Assembly (NCBI GenBank): GCA_038501625.1
Contig: JAZAYU010000054.1
Span: forward strand, 1,550,001 to 1,614,000
From: Corbicula japonica
Lineage: Eukaryota; Mollusca; Bivalvia; Venerida; Cyrenidae
Length of the DNA stretch: 64,000 nt
Direction of reading: 5' to 3'
Part shown: positions 13,201 to 25,200 of the stretch, in pieces
Position numbering within the stretch: position 1 is the first letter of the stretch
Layout of the letters: each line of letters begins with the position of its first letter
Position numbers and translations under genes: made by a program
Notes under the pieces: model-generated
The model's database searches: none
What the model was told of the DNA's origin: nothing
Seen by the model: only the letters and a program-made list of their open reading frames with translations

Positions 13201-16200
13201 ATTTACAATCTCAGTGCCCAAGATCATAAAACTAAGTTTTGAGATCAGTTTCAAATCTCAAGCATCTGATTGGCTGAAATGGTGACCAGTCGCCATTTCA
13301 GCCAATCAGATGCTTGAGATTTGAGACTGATCTCAAGTTTTATGATCTTGGGCACAGGGTATTGAATCCTATGTAAAATGATATTCTTCTGGTTTATTTC
13401 AGGGGCTTGTACCTAAAGGTTCTGACAAAGAAGTTGACTTTGTTCAAGTGTGTATAAAATGGCAGGAAAAGTTAGCACCAGTAATAGGTAAATTGTTTCT
13501 TTGTAAAAAATATACTAAATCTGAGATTATAAAACTAGGTAATGAGAGCAACCAAGTTTGTCAGTTGTCAGGCTGTGCTCAACTTCAACCAATCAGATTG
13601 TTGAGATCTGAGACCTGCTGCAAGTCTCATGGCTATAATGTGTATACTTATCCTCTTGAAATTTCTCAATGTACTGAAAAGCACCACTGGGAAACCAAAT
13701 ATTTTATTTTTTGACATTCTTTGGGATAGAAAATATTTTTTAAAGAAATTCATAACTAGTAATACGGTAATCACCCTAAGTATTGGGACATCCTAAATAT
13801 TGGGACACCCTTATTTTTCACAAAAATAATAATTTTTTGCATCCCTTAATTTTGGGACACTTTTAGGATTAGTATTTTTCAATGTCCATAAGTTTTGGGA
13901 CATTTTCAGAAACTGTTTGTTTGGGTTCCTAAAGAATAAAGATCTTATAAAGTACCCATGTACTTTCCTTTTTATTTAACTTGCGCTCCTCTGTATTAAT
14001 TACGGCTATCATTTTCATTTTAGCTAATTATATACCGGTATCCAAAATATTTTACTCTTATTTTACAATCTGTTTATTGTTAATTGTTTATGCATGTGCA
14101 GATAATAGCCTGAGGCAAGTGTCAGTCCTGAATATTGAAATATTGAAATATTGAAGTTAATTCTTATCAAAACAGTCTTTCCTATGACCGAAAAGGTGTG
14201 AAAACATCCCCATTAAGCCACTTGTTTCAAGTTGGAAAGAGTGTGTCATCAAAAAACGTGCAGAGAGATAAACGGCATGTCAATTACCACTTAATTAAAT
14301 AATGCTTGACAAGTTTTGGAATAAAAATAAATCATTTTATTCTCCAAACTGTATAAACAAACTAAATATAACGGTAAATCTGCATACGTTCCCTGATAAC
14401 GTCCTATCATGTCTATAGACATTACCCATACAAGCAAACAAACCTACCCAAAATATCGGGACACTTTTTTGAACAAATATTTTTTGCGACCCTAAATATT
14501 GGGACATGAAAATTTTTAATTATTTTTAACTGTCCCAATACTTGTGATTACGGTAAATAATAAATAATTTTTTATATAGTTCAGTCTTAGACTGATGTAC
14601 TTGACATTTAAAAGAAATTAAACATCAATTAAGATGCTGAATGAAAAGATACTTATTATTTATATCTTACATAGTAATGTAATGACTGTAGAATGTTCAC
14701 CTGGCAATGCATGTGTTATAAGGATTAGTTTTCACTTTTCTTTGATTTCTTGGTTTACAAGTACCATTATAAAAGTTGAAAATTATTTGAAAATGTGTTG
14801 AGCCGATATATATATATTTTGTTAATTATTAAAATTTGGCTTGACATCAATTTAATGAAAATATAAGCTAAAGAGTTGAGAGTCTGAAAATATAAATAGG
14901 AAAATTTTGGCATCGGATGCAGATTTTTCAAAGAATGGCATGCATACCTTTCTCAATTTTTATTTTTTTTATTGAAGAAAACAAGATCATTTTATTGCTA
15001 GGTTACTGATGTAAAATGACATGAACTATGCTAAGTGTTTTGCTAGATATTTATCTTTATGATGGTTCACAGGTGAGTTTATTGATTGTTTACTGAACTT
15101 TAAATGATCTAGAATAAATTCACATAATATCATACTGTTTGAAGAAACCCTGGCTGAAGGTTATAAAGCTGAGATTGGAAACCAGTCTCAAATCTCAAGC
15201 ATCTGATTGGCTGAAATGGCGACTGGTCGCCATTTCAGCCAATCAGATGCTTGAGATTTGAGACTGGTTTCCATGCTCAGTTTTATCACCTTGGGCACCT
15301 GTCATATTGTGTCTCAGCTCATCTCTCTGCCAAACAGTCAATCTGTATGTTAACCCTTCCTTCAATATAGATGCATTTTTTACGCATGTGCGACCAGTGT
15401 AAAGCCAGATCCTTATAATAAGGAGGAGATACACTGTTTTTGCACTAAGGTGACGTTATATGGTTGCTTCTTCTTACACAGAGTTCGATCATTGACATGC
15501 TGCTAAATGAAATAACAACTTTGTAATTTTTTCTGGTATATTTCAGGCTTTCTACCAGACCAAGTTAGTGCAGTGGAGCTAGCTGCTTTCATTTCTTAAG
15601 AACAACTTATTGCATTGACTCACTGTAATTTACTCTGGTATATTTCAGGCTTTTTACCAAACCAAGTTAGTGCAGGGGAGCTAGCTGCTTTCATTTCTTA
15701 AGTAACAACATATTGCATTGACTCACTGTAATTTTCTCTGGTATATTTCAGGCTTTTTACCAGACCAAGTTAGTGCAGGAGAGCTAGCTGCTTTCATATC
15801 TTACGCCCAGGCTTTTCCTAATGGCTTTTTAGCACTAATAGACACATATGATGTAATCAGGTGAGTTAGTGATCAGGGCTCAAGACCATAAAACCAAGTT
15901 TGGTGACCAGTCTGAAATCTCAAGCATCTGATTGGCTGAAATGGAGATTCGAACCTGGTCTACAGTTTTAGTTTTATGATCTTTGGCCTTGGGCATGTGA
16001 TGAAGGTATAAACAGTGAAAAAGAATGTAGCTTGAGTCATGAAAATTGTGTGAGTGTTTCTTGGTTTGAAACAAAGTATCAGCTGCTGATATCTGGGCCC
16101 AAGATCATTAAACTGAGATTGGAGAGTGGTCTCCTGATTTTTGGTTTTACGATCTTGGGCCCAGTTCTCCTTCAGTGTGATGTATGGAGGTTTTCATAAT

Positions 16201-19200
16201 AGTATTAGTTACTGGCCCTGCACAGCTGTAGGAACCAGTGCAGCTGTTTCTGTATACATATATAATTCCACAATGTGTACTAATAGTTCTGGTGTATGAT
16301 GTATCCAGTCTTTTACCATATTGTCAGTCACGGGTTACACAGATTTCAAACTGGATTGAAACCTGGTTCAAACTGGGTTGAAGTTGTTTACACATAAACT
16401 TGTAAAATAATTCAAACTAACATTTACAAAGTTTAACCTGAAGTACATGTAACTGCTATGAATTTTGATGATTAACTACTAGTTTCCATGCTCACTGTCC
16501 TGTGCTCACCATTGTTTGAAATGGACCAAAACTTACTGTTTAGGTGTGTAGATATTGAGTAGTGCTCAACTGGAGGCTAGGCAGCCTGGACATTATTTTG
16601 CATTTCCATTACATGTACTGCCCAAAACAGGTTCAGTCAAACTGTGTCTGATATATTTTCATGTGTTGCGCTCAATTGCTTTAATATTTATCTATCTAAA
16701 TTTGGCCTCCAGAGGTGAAAGTGCTAAAAGCTGTGCCCACGGTTATAAAACTGAGCATGAAAACCAGTCTCAAATCTCAAGCATCTGATTGGCTGAAATG
16801 TCAACCAGTCGCCATTTCAGCCAATCAGATGCTTGAGATTTGAGACTGGTTTCCAATCTCAGCTTTATAACCTTCAACCTTGTTGTCATGATCCATATTA
16901 TTTTTATTTCAGGAAAGAGATTTAGGCTTGGTAATGCCTCTTGAGTCATTTGAGTTTCTATATCTGAAATTGAAATAAAATTGTTCATAGAATCTGTAAT
17001 TTACATAACTTTGTTATATTTTAGCAAACTTAAATAAATATAATTATTGTATTGTATTTTGTATTTAGTCTATTTCATCTTTACTTTCTGCATGTTTTCC
17101 AGGAGTGGTTTGGCAAATTTCTGCACAGTAGCTACAGCACTGGCAGAGTTAGGATACCAAGCACTTGGGATACGTCTCGACAGCGGAGATCTCTCGTATC
17201 TGTCTCACATTGTCAGAGATACATTCAGAAAAGTGGCTCGCACGTAAGTCATCTCCTGGCTGAATACATAGGCTGAAGGCTGAAGGTTATAAAACTGAGC
17301 AAGGAAACCAGTCTAAAATCTCAAGTATCTGATTGGCTGAAATGGCAACTGGTTGCCATTTCAGCCAATCAGATGCTTGAGACTTGAGACTGGTTTTCAT
17401 GCTCAGTTTTATAACCTTGGGCAATAGGCTCACAAGAAAGCCAGCTTCTGACTTTATTGACCCTTTTCTCCATATGGCGCGCGTCACGGGAAAAGGTACC
17501 TTCGGATAGTTGACGTCTATCTTTGATATGACGTCATAATTTTGATCAGACGACATTACTTATTATGCATTTTGCGGTAAAAATACCATTTTTTGTGTAA
17601 CAAAATCATATTTTAGTTAAAAAAATTGATTTATAGTTGTAAGTTCTTTCTAAATGTAGTAAAAACTAAATTTCACTGAAAAAGACCGAAGGTACCTTTT
17701 CCCGTGACGTGCCCCATATATATTTACACCTTTATGGCGTAAGCAAACAGAGTAGATTAATATCAGGTGGCACATCTGTTCAGAATTTGCACTGATCACT
17801 TACGATCTATAAGGTTATTTCTGACCAGAAAGTAAACAGTGTAGATCCTGATCAGACAGCACAGATGTGCACGCTGATCTGGATTTACATTGGTCACATA
17901 GGTGATAAAATGCTTATATATGGAGTATAAGGTTAACATAGTCACATATATTTCAAAAAAGCATTATCCAAGTAAAAAAGTTTTGCTTAATGGAAGAAAT
18001 GCCTTTCATAGTTAAAAATACATACAGAAAAGTTGCTTTCATATAAATAATCTCCTAGCTTTTATGAAGAAATGTCTCACACATTCAGATATATGTCACA
18101 GAAGTGCTTCCAAATATCTCACCTCCCAGTTAGTTAGATATACCTGGATAAATAAAAAGTTGAAGTTTTGATTTTTCATGGTTTGAATATCTCAGTACAA
18201 TTGTTCTTTGCTGATTTCTCTTGTCTATATTATCATGGACTGAAAGCAATTATTAAAACCCCAGCCCTAAACTTAAGTAAGAATATACTATTGAAAAATC
18301 ATATTTGTCCATATAGACTCCAATATATAAACTCTCTAACAGAACACAAAAGGCTTGATCTTGATTTTTGTGACATTTCGGAAATCCTACTTTCGCTTTT
18401 AGTTGAGCGGACCAAATTTATTTTAGTAAATTAAAATTTTATTAGCCCGAACTTATGCTGCAAATTTGTGCCTATAGCTCCAAATACATGTAATATTTCA
18501 TACAAGAGCGGGTTAAATTGAAGTAATGCCGCTTTAACTATTAATTAGTAATTACTGTTTAGAGTTACCTTGGTTAAACCAGCTAACTATATTGGCCTGT
18601 AATGACATTTCTGCTTATTTTTTTGTGTGCTGATTTTGGTTTGATTTAACATGATGTGAACAAAGAACTAACAGGTGTTCAACTGGTTTCTCTGCTGATT
18701 TTAGGTTTGATTTACAATGGTTTAAACAGCTGTATATACTGGTTTCTCTGCTGGTTTTAGGTTTGATTTACCGTGGTTTGAACAGCTATCTATACTGGTA
18801 CTCTGCTGACTTTAGGTTTGATTTACCATGGTTTGAACAGCTGTCTATACTGGTACTCTGCTGACTTTATGTTTGATTAACCATGGTTTGAACAGCTATC
18901 TATACTGGTACTCTGCTGACTTTAGGTTTGATTTACCATGGTTTGAACAGCTGTCTATACTGGTACTCTGCTGACTTTAGGTTTGATTTACCATGGTTTG
19001 AACAGCTGTCTATACTGGTACTCTGCTGACTTTAGGTTTGATTTACCATGGTTTGAACAGCTGTCTATACTGGTACTCTGCTGACTAGGTTTGATTTACC
19101 ATGGTTTGAACAGCTGTCTATACTGGTTCTCAGCTCTAGTTTTATCCTGGTTTAAACAGATGACAATAATGGTTCTCTGTTGATTTTAGGTTTGATTTAC

Positions 19201-22200
19201 CATGGTTTGAACAGCTGACTATAGTGGCAAGTAATGACATCAATGAGGACACTATACATTCCTTGAACCAACAGGTATGATCTCCATTTATTTCAATGCA
19301 TATTTGCAGCATCTTTTTAACCCTTTACCTATGAATATAAATTGTCACAAGTCCCAAATAAATTTTTATGAAAACAAATAATTATGTTCATTTGTCTAAA
19401 GTTTGTTCTATTATAAGAGAGTGTAAGTTTCGTATATCAGCTGCAGTTTAAATGCTGTTTAGTTGTAGCAAGGAATGTTCAGATCAGATAATTGTAGTAT
19501 GAGGCACACTATAAAACATGCTAGTAAAATATAATGTGGAAATAAGGATTTGAATTACTGTTTATTTTGGAATAATAAAGCAAACTCCAGAATTTAAAAC
19601 AAAGTTTCGTTTTATCATTAGTATAATCAATTAGAAGTGGGAGGCCAGGAAACTGTAATTTAAATGATTAAAATCTCGAGCAAACTTAACTAATCAACTC
19701 AAACATGGTGTTTCGTTGTCCATGGCTACTTGGATATATTTTTCAGGTTAAGTCTTTCCTCCATATATCAGATCAGCCGGCACATTCGTGCTGTCTAAAA
19801 AGGATCTTCACTGATAGCTTTTAGATTCATAAGGTTATTTCTGACCAAGATGCTTCAAGTGCAGATGCAGATCAAGATCAGATGATAAGGATGTGTCAGC
19901 TGATTTGGATCTCCACTGATTGCACATACATTGAACATGTTAAAAGGCATATAAATATATGGAGTAAGGTTTATATGAAGGCAGTGTATGATTTCATTGA
20001 TTCTCCTCTTCCTGATGTGTCCATCTTTTACACAGCTTGATTTCCCTTTCCCCAATCATTCCATAATGTAGAAAGCTTGATGTCCATTTCCCGGTTGTAC
20101 ATAGTGTACACAGCTTGATTTCCCTTACTCCACTGAATCCATAGTGTATGAAGCTTGATTTCATGATCTCTGAACTTTCTGTCATTTTGCAAAATGTTCA
20201 TTTCATATTGCTGTCCCTAGAATATGTTTTTATGCTCCCCCCGAAATTCGGGGGAGCATATAGTTGCCGCTTTGTCCGTCCGTTCGTCCGTCCGTTCGTT
20301 CGTTCGTCCGTTCGTCCGTCCGTCATAATATTGTCCGGACAATTACACAAAAACTATAAGAGGTATCAAGACTAAACTTCATANNNNNNNNNNNNNNNNN
20401 NNNNNNNNNNNNNNNNNNNNNNNNNNNNNNNNNNNNNNNNNNNNNNNNNNNNNNNNNNNNNNNNNNNNNNNNNNNNNNNNNNNNNNNNNNNNNNNNNNNN
20501 NNNNNNNNNNNNNNNNNNNNNNNNNNNNNNNNNNNNNNNNNNNNNNNNNNNNNNNNNNNNNNNNNNNNNNNNNNNNNNNNNNNNNNNNNNNNNNNNNNNN
20601 NNNNNNNNNNNNNNNNNNNNNNNNNNNNNNNNNNNNNNNNNNNNNNNNNNNNNNNNNNNNNNNNNNNNNNNNNNNNNNNNNNNNNNNNNNNNNNNNNNNN
20701 NNNNNNNNNNNNNNNNNNNNNNNNNNNNNNNNNNNNNNNNNNNNNNNNNNNNNNNNNNNNNNNNNNNNNNNNNNNNNNNNNNNNNNNNNNNNNNNNNNNN
20801 NNNNNNNNNNNNNNNNNNNNNNNNNNNNNNNNNNNNNNNNNNNNNNNNNNNNNNNNNNNNNNNNNNNNNNNNNNNNNNNNNNNTAGCACAAAAGACACCT
20901 ACCTTAAAGGAATGTATAAGCTGTCATGCAACAGTGAGCTTACACTCTTTATTCTCTAGCACAAAAGACAACTACCTTACAGGAATGTATAAGCTGACAT
21001 GCAACAGTGAGCTTACACTCTTTATTCTCTAGCACAAAAGACACCTACCTCACAGGAATGTATAAGCTGTCATGCAACAGTGAGCTTACACTCTTTATTC
21101 TCTAGCACAAAAGACACTGACCTCACAGGAATGTATAAACTGTCATGCAACAGTGAGCTTACACTCTTTATTCTCTAGCACAAAAGACACTGACCTTACA
21201 GGAATGTATAAGCTGTCATGCAACAGTGAGCTTACACTCTATTCTCTAGCACAAAAGACACCTACCTTACAGGAATGTATAAGCTGTCATGCAACAGTGA
21301 GCTTACACTCTATTCTCTAGCACAAAAGACACCGACCTTACAGGAATGTATAAGCTGTCATGCAACATTGAGCTTACACTCTATTCTCTAGCACAAAAGA
21401 CACTGACCTTACAGGAATGTATAAGCTGTCATGCAACAGTGAGCTTACACTCTTTATTCTCAAGCACAAAAGACACTGACCTTACAGGAATGTATAAGCT
21501 GTCATGCAACAGTGAGCTTACACTCTTTATTCTCTAGCACAAAAGACAACTACCTTACAGGAACGTATAAGCTGTCATGCAACAGTGAGCTTACACTCTT
21601 TATTCTCTAGCACAAAAGACAACTACCTTACAGGAATGTATAAGCTGTCATGCAACAGTGAGCTTACACTCTTTATTCTCTAGCACAAAAGACAACTACC
21701 TTACAGGAATGTATAAGCTGTCATGCAACAGTGAGCTTACACTCTTTATTCTCTAGCACAAAAGACAACTACCTTACAGGAATGTATAAGCTGTCATGCA
21801 ACAGTGAGCTTACACTCTTTATTCTCTAGCACAAAAGACAACTACCTTACAGGAATGTATAAGCTGTCATGCAACAGTGAGCTTACACTCTTTATTCTCA
21901 AGCACAAAAGACACCTACCTTACAGGAATGTATAAGCTGTCATGCAGTGAGCTTACACTCTTTATTCTTTAACACATACAGGTGTTTCAGCTACCACACA
22001 ATGGAGATCTTACACTTTTCATTCTCCAACACTATTTACACTTTAATTACGCGAGTGTGTAACCTATCATACACCTAAATTCAAGTGTGTGTAAGCTATT
22101 GTGCTGCAGTGAGCTTACACTCTATTCTCCAATACAAATATACCATCATCTTACCAGAGTGTGTAAGCTATCATGCAGCAGTGAGCTAACATCTACCACA

Positions 22201-25200
22201 GGTGCTTGGAAGACGGACCCCGTATTCTCCAAATAGCACCAAAGAAAAATCCCTAAATTTCACACCCTGTCAAATATATTGGAACAGTAAGCTTACACTA
22301 GACATTTGAATTTAAAATATTCTTCTGATGTAAAAATCACATTTAATTATACTTTGTCAAGTAATTTAAGGCATTGTGTAATGCATCATATTTATACATG
22401 TCATCATATTTTTACATTTAGATATTTAAAAATAACATATTAATTGTGAGAGAGGTATCAGCCTGGATGTGCTAGGTTTTGTTGAAATAGTCTATAACCT
22501 TCTCCTCCATAGAAATGCCTTTATCATGAAGGCCAACAGTACAGATCCAGATCTGCTGGCACATATGTAACATCTGATCATGATCTACACTATTCACTTT
22601 TTGATGCATTGGTTTATTTCTGACCAAAGAGCAAACCGTGTAAATCCTGATCAGGTGGCAGAGAAGTGCCAGCTGATCTGGATCTGACTGGTTGCACTTG
22701 CAAAAAAAAGAGAATATATATGGAGTTCAGAGTTAATTAAAAGGTCATCAGTAACTGTTTGATTACTTTGTCCACCTGCTCAGCTGCAGCTGTGATAAAG
22801 AGTTTCTGGCAGTATGTAAAAGTAATATCATGTATGCTGAATTTGAACATTCCAGGAAATTCATTCTATTTAAGTTTGAATCCATCACAAAATGTTCATT
22901 GAGAATCAATTATCAGCTCCATTAAAGGTAACCCCCTGGATTGTTGTATTGATCACAGACATATTGATTCTGTCATAAAGACAAAATCTGAAACTTTTAC
23001 CAGGACATTATATTCCATGGGCTGTTTAAATAGACATAGACATACTGGATGTTGATTAACTATTGACAGGAAAAATAGTGCAAATACAAACATTGTATCT
23101 AGACTTCATAATTAAATATGCAGTCTAGAGGTATTTAAGCCTACTACTAATGGATCCTAAAAAACTAGTTACTTTTAAAACTATAGTAAAACCTGTGCTA
23201 GAGACCACATGTAAACAAGGACTACCTGTGGATAGAGGACAAATTTTATTTGTCCTGCCAACTGATATAAAGAACAAATTCACCTGTGAAAAAACCAGTC
23301 GCCATTTCAGCCAATCAGATCCTTGAGATTTGAGACTAGTTTCTCATCTCAGTTTTATAACCTAAGCACTAGGTTTTCCTCTGAGTTGATTTTGAAGACA
23401 GGTTTGACAGTAATTGTTTGTTATTTATAGACAGAAGTGACCCTTTACTCTATAGATACAACTTTCATGGCATTCCACAATCATCCCTTCCAAAGTAAAA
23501 AATTCAAATGTCTAAAATTGCAATGGATAAATGAGGCAGGCATTACACCACCACTATCCCCTAAAGAAAATAAATTTTTGTTCAGGTATAACCTATTTTT
23601 ATGCCCCCACCATGAAATGGCGGAAGGGCATATATTGTTCACCCTGTCCGTGGGTGTGTCAGTGTGTGTGTATGTTCGAAAATTTTGTCTGCTCTGTAAC
23701 ATTGTTATTTCTTATTTAATTAAAAAAAAAACTTGGTATAAATGTTCACCATATCAAGACAGTGTGTCGAGTACAATACCCATGCCTGTAGGTCCAAGGT
23801 CAAGGTCACTGTTACTAAAATTAGAATTTTCTTGTCCAGGCTGTAACTTCATTATAAATGGAGTGATTTCAAAATAACTTGGCACAAATGTTTACCATAA
23901 TAATTGTGTGGGGATGTATAGCATGTGCTATGCTGCAGGTCCCAAGTATATTAAACTTGGCAACCATTCTCAGATCTCCGCAGTTTGGTCCTAAGATTAT
24001 AAAACTGAGATTGGAAACCAGTCTCAAATCTGAAGCATCTGATTGGCTGATATAGAGACCAGTCTCCATTACAGCCAATCAGATGCTTGAGATTTGAGAC
24101 TGGTTTCCATAATCTGTTTTATAATCAGATTGGTTGTAATAGTGCATATTCCTCAGAATTGACCAATGGCAACTGAAGATCTAAGACTGGTCCTCAGTGA
24201 CAGTTCTAACATCTTCAAGTTTGGATGTTGTGAAGAGATAAGGAAATTTATTGAAGTTTAACTGATATCCCTGGAATATTGATTTCAATACAAGAAGTGG
24301 ACCAAGAACTGTTGCCTGTCCTAACATTGATCTGCAAGACAGTTAATTACAGTTGATTGATTAAATATTTCTATAGTTTATTATACATCACAGCAATCGT
24401 TTGCATTTAAATCTTGTTTATTTCAGGTTGTTCCTTCTGAATTTCTTGAAACTTGAAAAAAACAACAACATTGAATTCATTCATGTTGTTTAATTATCAA
24501 AAATTAAAAAAAGAGGTATACTAATACAGAAACACACAAATATATAATATAAGCCTTTTTACACAAGTGCGACCTGTGTAGATCCAGATCAGCCAGCACA
24601 TCTCTGCCATCTGATCAGGATCTGAAGTGGTCGCATTTTGGTCAAAGATAACCTTACAAAAAACACGAACAGTTTAAATCCTAATCAGACGGCGCGGATG
24701 TGCCAGCTGATCTGGATCTAAACGGTTCACCCTTGCAATAAAGGTGACCCTGTCTATGTTGTCTATGGAGGAAAGGGTTAACAAACTCAATAGTAAAGCA
24801 CAGCAGTAGTCAGATTTGGGACTAGTGTAGATCCAGACAGTCTGTCCATCCTCACCATTCTGATCAGAGTCTATAATGTTAGCTTAAGTACAAGGTTTAT
24901 AGTCTGGTATCGTATGGAACATATTCACCCGACTTTCACATTTAGCCCTGATCGTTATATAAGTCATCATTCAGTCGGTGCTGAAAGCAGCCAGGGAATT
25001 TTGGCTTATTGTAATATTCTAAATTAATTGTAATATTCTAAATGGTTTAATATTCTTGTCTTGGGACTTGCAACATAGCACATGCTATACATCCCCACAC
25101 ATTTTCAAAATAAGATGTTATATTGGCAAGTACCCATTTATATTTCTGGGTGGAGAGAAGCAATGAGGGCTTAATTTCTTGCTAAAGGAAATTAGTCTGG

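Larger units (their letters stand above)
9601..20230 (+). repeat. Large tandem duplicate, copy 1 (NAPRT introns and exons D-G)
   Basis: This segment is nearly identical to 21949-32356, collinear at an offset of 12348 bp at the left, 12347 at exon D and 12126 at the right. The offset changes where repeat copy number differs. Similarity also extends left through the 73-bp minisatellite. Copy 1 leaves the shared sequence at 20230, where a hairpin-ended repeat begins. Exon sequences differ by one synonymous base in 420. The small divergence and the 500-N gap between copies fit two alleles placed in series. Confidence 0.95.

Noticed and set aside
16770..16988. Frames with [30 protein letters not shown] (also 17287, 34021, 60982)
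   Set aside because: Translations of the foldback MITE arms, found on both strands.
20323..20898. Two long minus-strand open frames
   Set aside because: They consist almost entirely of N from the assembly gap.
23437..23877. 146-codon plus-strand frame
   Set aside because: It lies over a TATGCCCCC-type repeat in a NAPRT intron; its copy 1 partner is broken by one base in an A run, so the frame is not maintained.
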